From an uncultured Dorea sp. (GTDB lineage Bacteria > Bacillota > Clostridia > Lachnospirales > Lachnospiraceae): a DNA stretch of 21,556 nucleotides. The stretch is taken from the NCBI GenBank assembly GCA_910584265.1, contig CAJTZE010000054.1:1-21556 (forward strand). The letters run 5' to 3'. The notes beneath the pieces are model-generated. The model did not search any database and was not told where the DNA came from. It was given only the letters and a program-made list of their open reading frames with translations. The position numbers and the translations under genes were made by a program. Of the stretch, positions 21,470 to 21,556 are shown one piece after another (position 1 is the first letter of the stretch; the number at the start of each line of letters is the position of its first letter).

Positions 21470-21556
21470 TGAAAATATTGGATGAAATATAGAAATCCGT
21501 AAACTATTCATAAATACTTGACTCGGCTAGAACCAGCGTGTAAAGTAAAGGAAGGG

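Noticed and set aside
1..21556. CRISPR array, tRNA, rRNA, prophage or complete transposon
   Set aside because: No regularly spaced repeats, no cloverleaf or rRNA-like sequence, and no transposase, integrase or phage structural gene was found.

Overview
The window looks like a Lachnospiraceae-type (Clostridia, low-GC Gram-positive) chromosome segment. Evidence: a full-length PolC replicative polymerase, the MurT/GatD peptidoglycan amidation pair, strong purine-rich ribosome binding sites, near-consensus sigma-A promoters, and an indolepyruvate:ferredoxin oxidoreductase operon typical of anaerobes. The genus cannot be fixed from the sequence alone. No rRNA, tRNA, CRISPR array, complete insertion sequence or recombinase is visible.

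Region 1 (about 1-1,935) is an AT-rich scar of broken genes. It opens with a strong GC-rich hairpin. Next is an ORF that joins a DUF2971-like N-terminal piece to the C-terminal piece of a cytidylate-kinase-like protein. A startless coding fragment, a doubtful small ORF and a gene split by a -1 frameshift follow. The scar ends in a cluster of short direct and inverted repeats that could be an old integration boundary.

Region 2 (about 1,939-14,071) is mostly housekeeping: a low-molecular-weight tyrosine phosphatase, murT-gatD (lipid II amidation), a convergent XRE-type regulator, a membrane-anchored small protein, ispG-polC (overlapping) with an EamA-type transporter behind them, and an orphan A24 prepilin peptidase. 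A compact, highly structured sequence lies between the prepilin peptidase and a convergent J-domain protein.

Region 3 (about 14,131-16,547) starts at a divergent promoter region. A PadR regulator with a large AT-rich dyad over its promoter is translationally coupled (ATGA) to a protein that fuses a HAAS-like helical domain to a complete SEDS (FtsW/RodA-like) membrane core. A probable tRNA methyltransferase (MnmM/YtqB family) follows. The PadR/HAAS-SEDS pair is the most unusual system in the window.

Region 4 (about 16,567-21,061) is an aromatic 2-oxoacid module: iorA-iorB, a structured 241-nt gap with a possible 17-codon leader peptide, an aryl-acetate CoA ligase (PaaK family) and a tandem ACT-domain protein, closed by a strong bidirectional terminator. 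The inferred chemistry is aryl-pyruvate to aryl-acetyl-CoA with reduction of ferredoxin, interconversion with the free aryl acetate by the ligase, and aromatic amino acid sensing by the ACT protein. A cold-shock protein gene reads leftward towards the same terminator.
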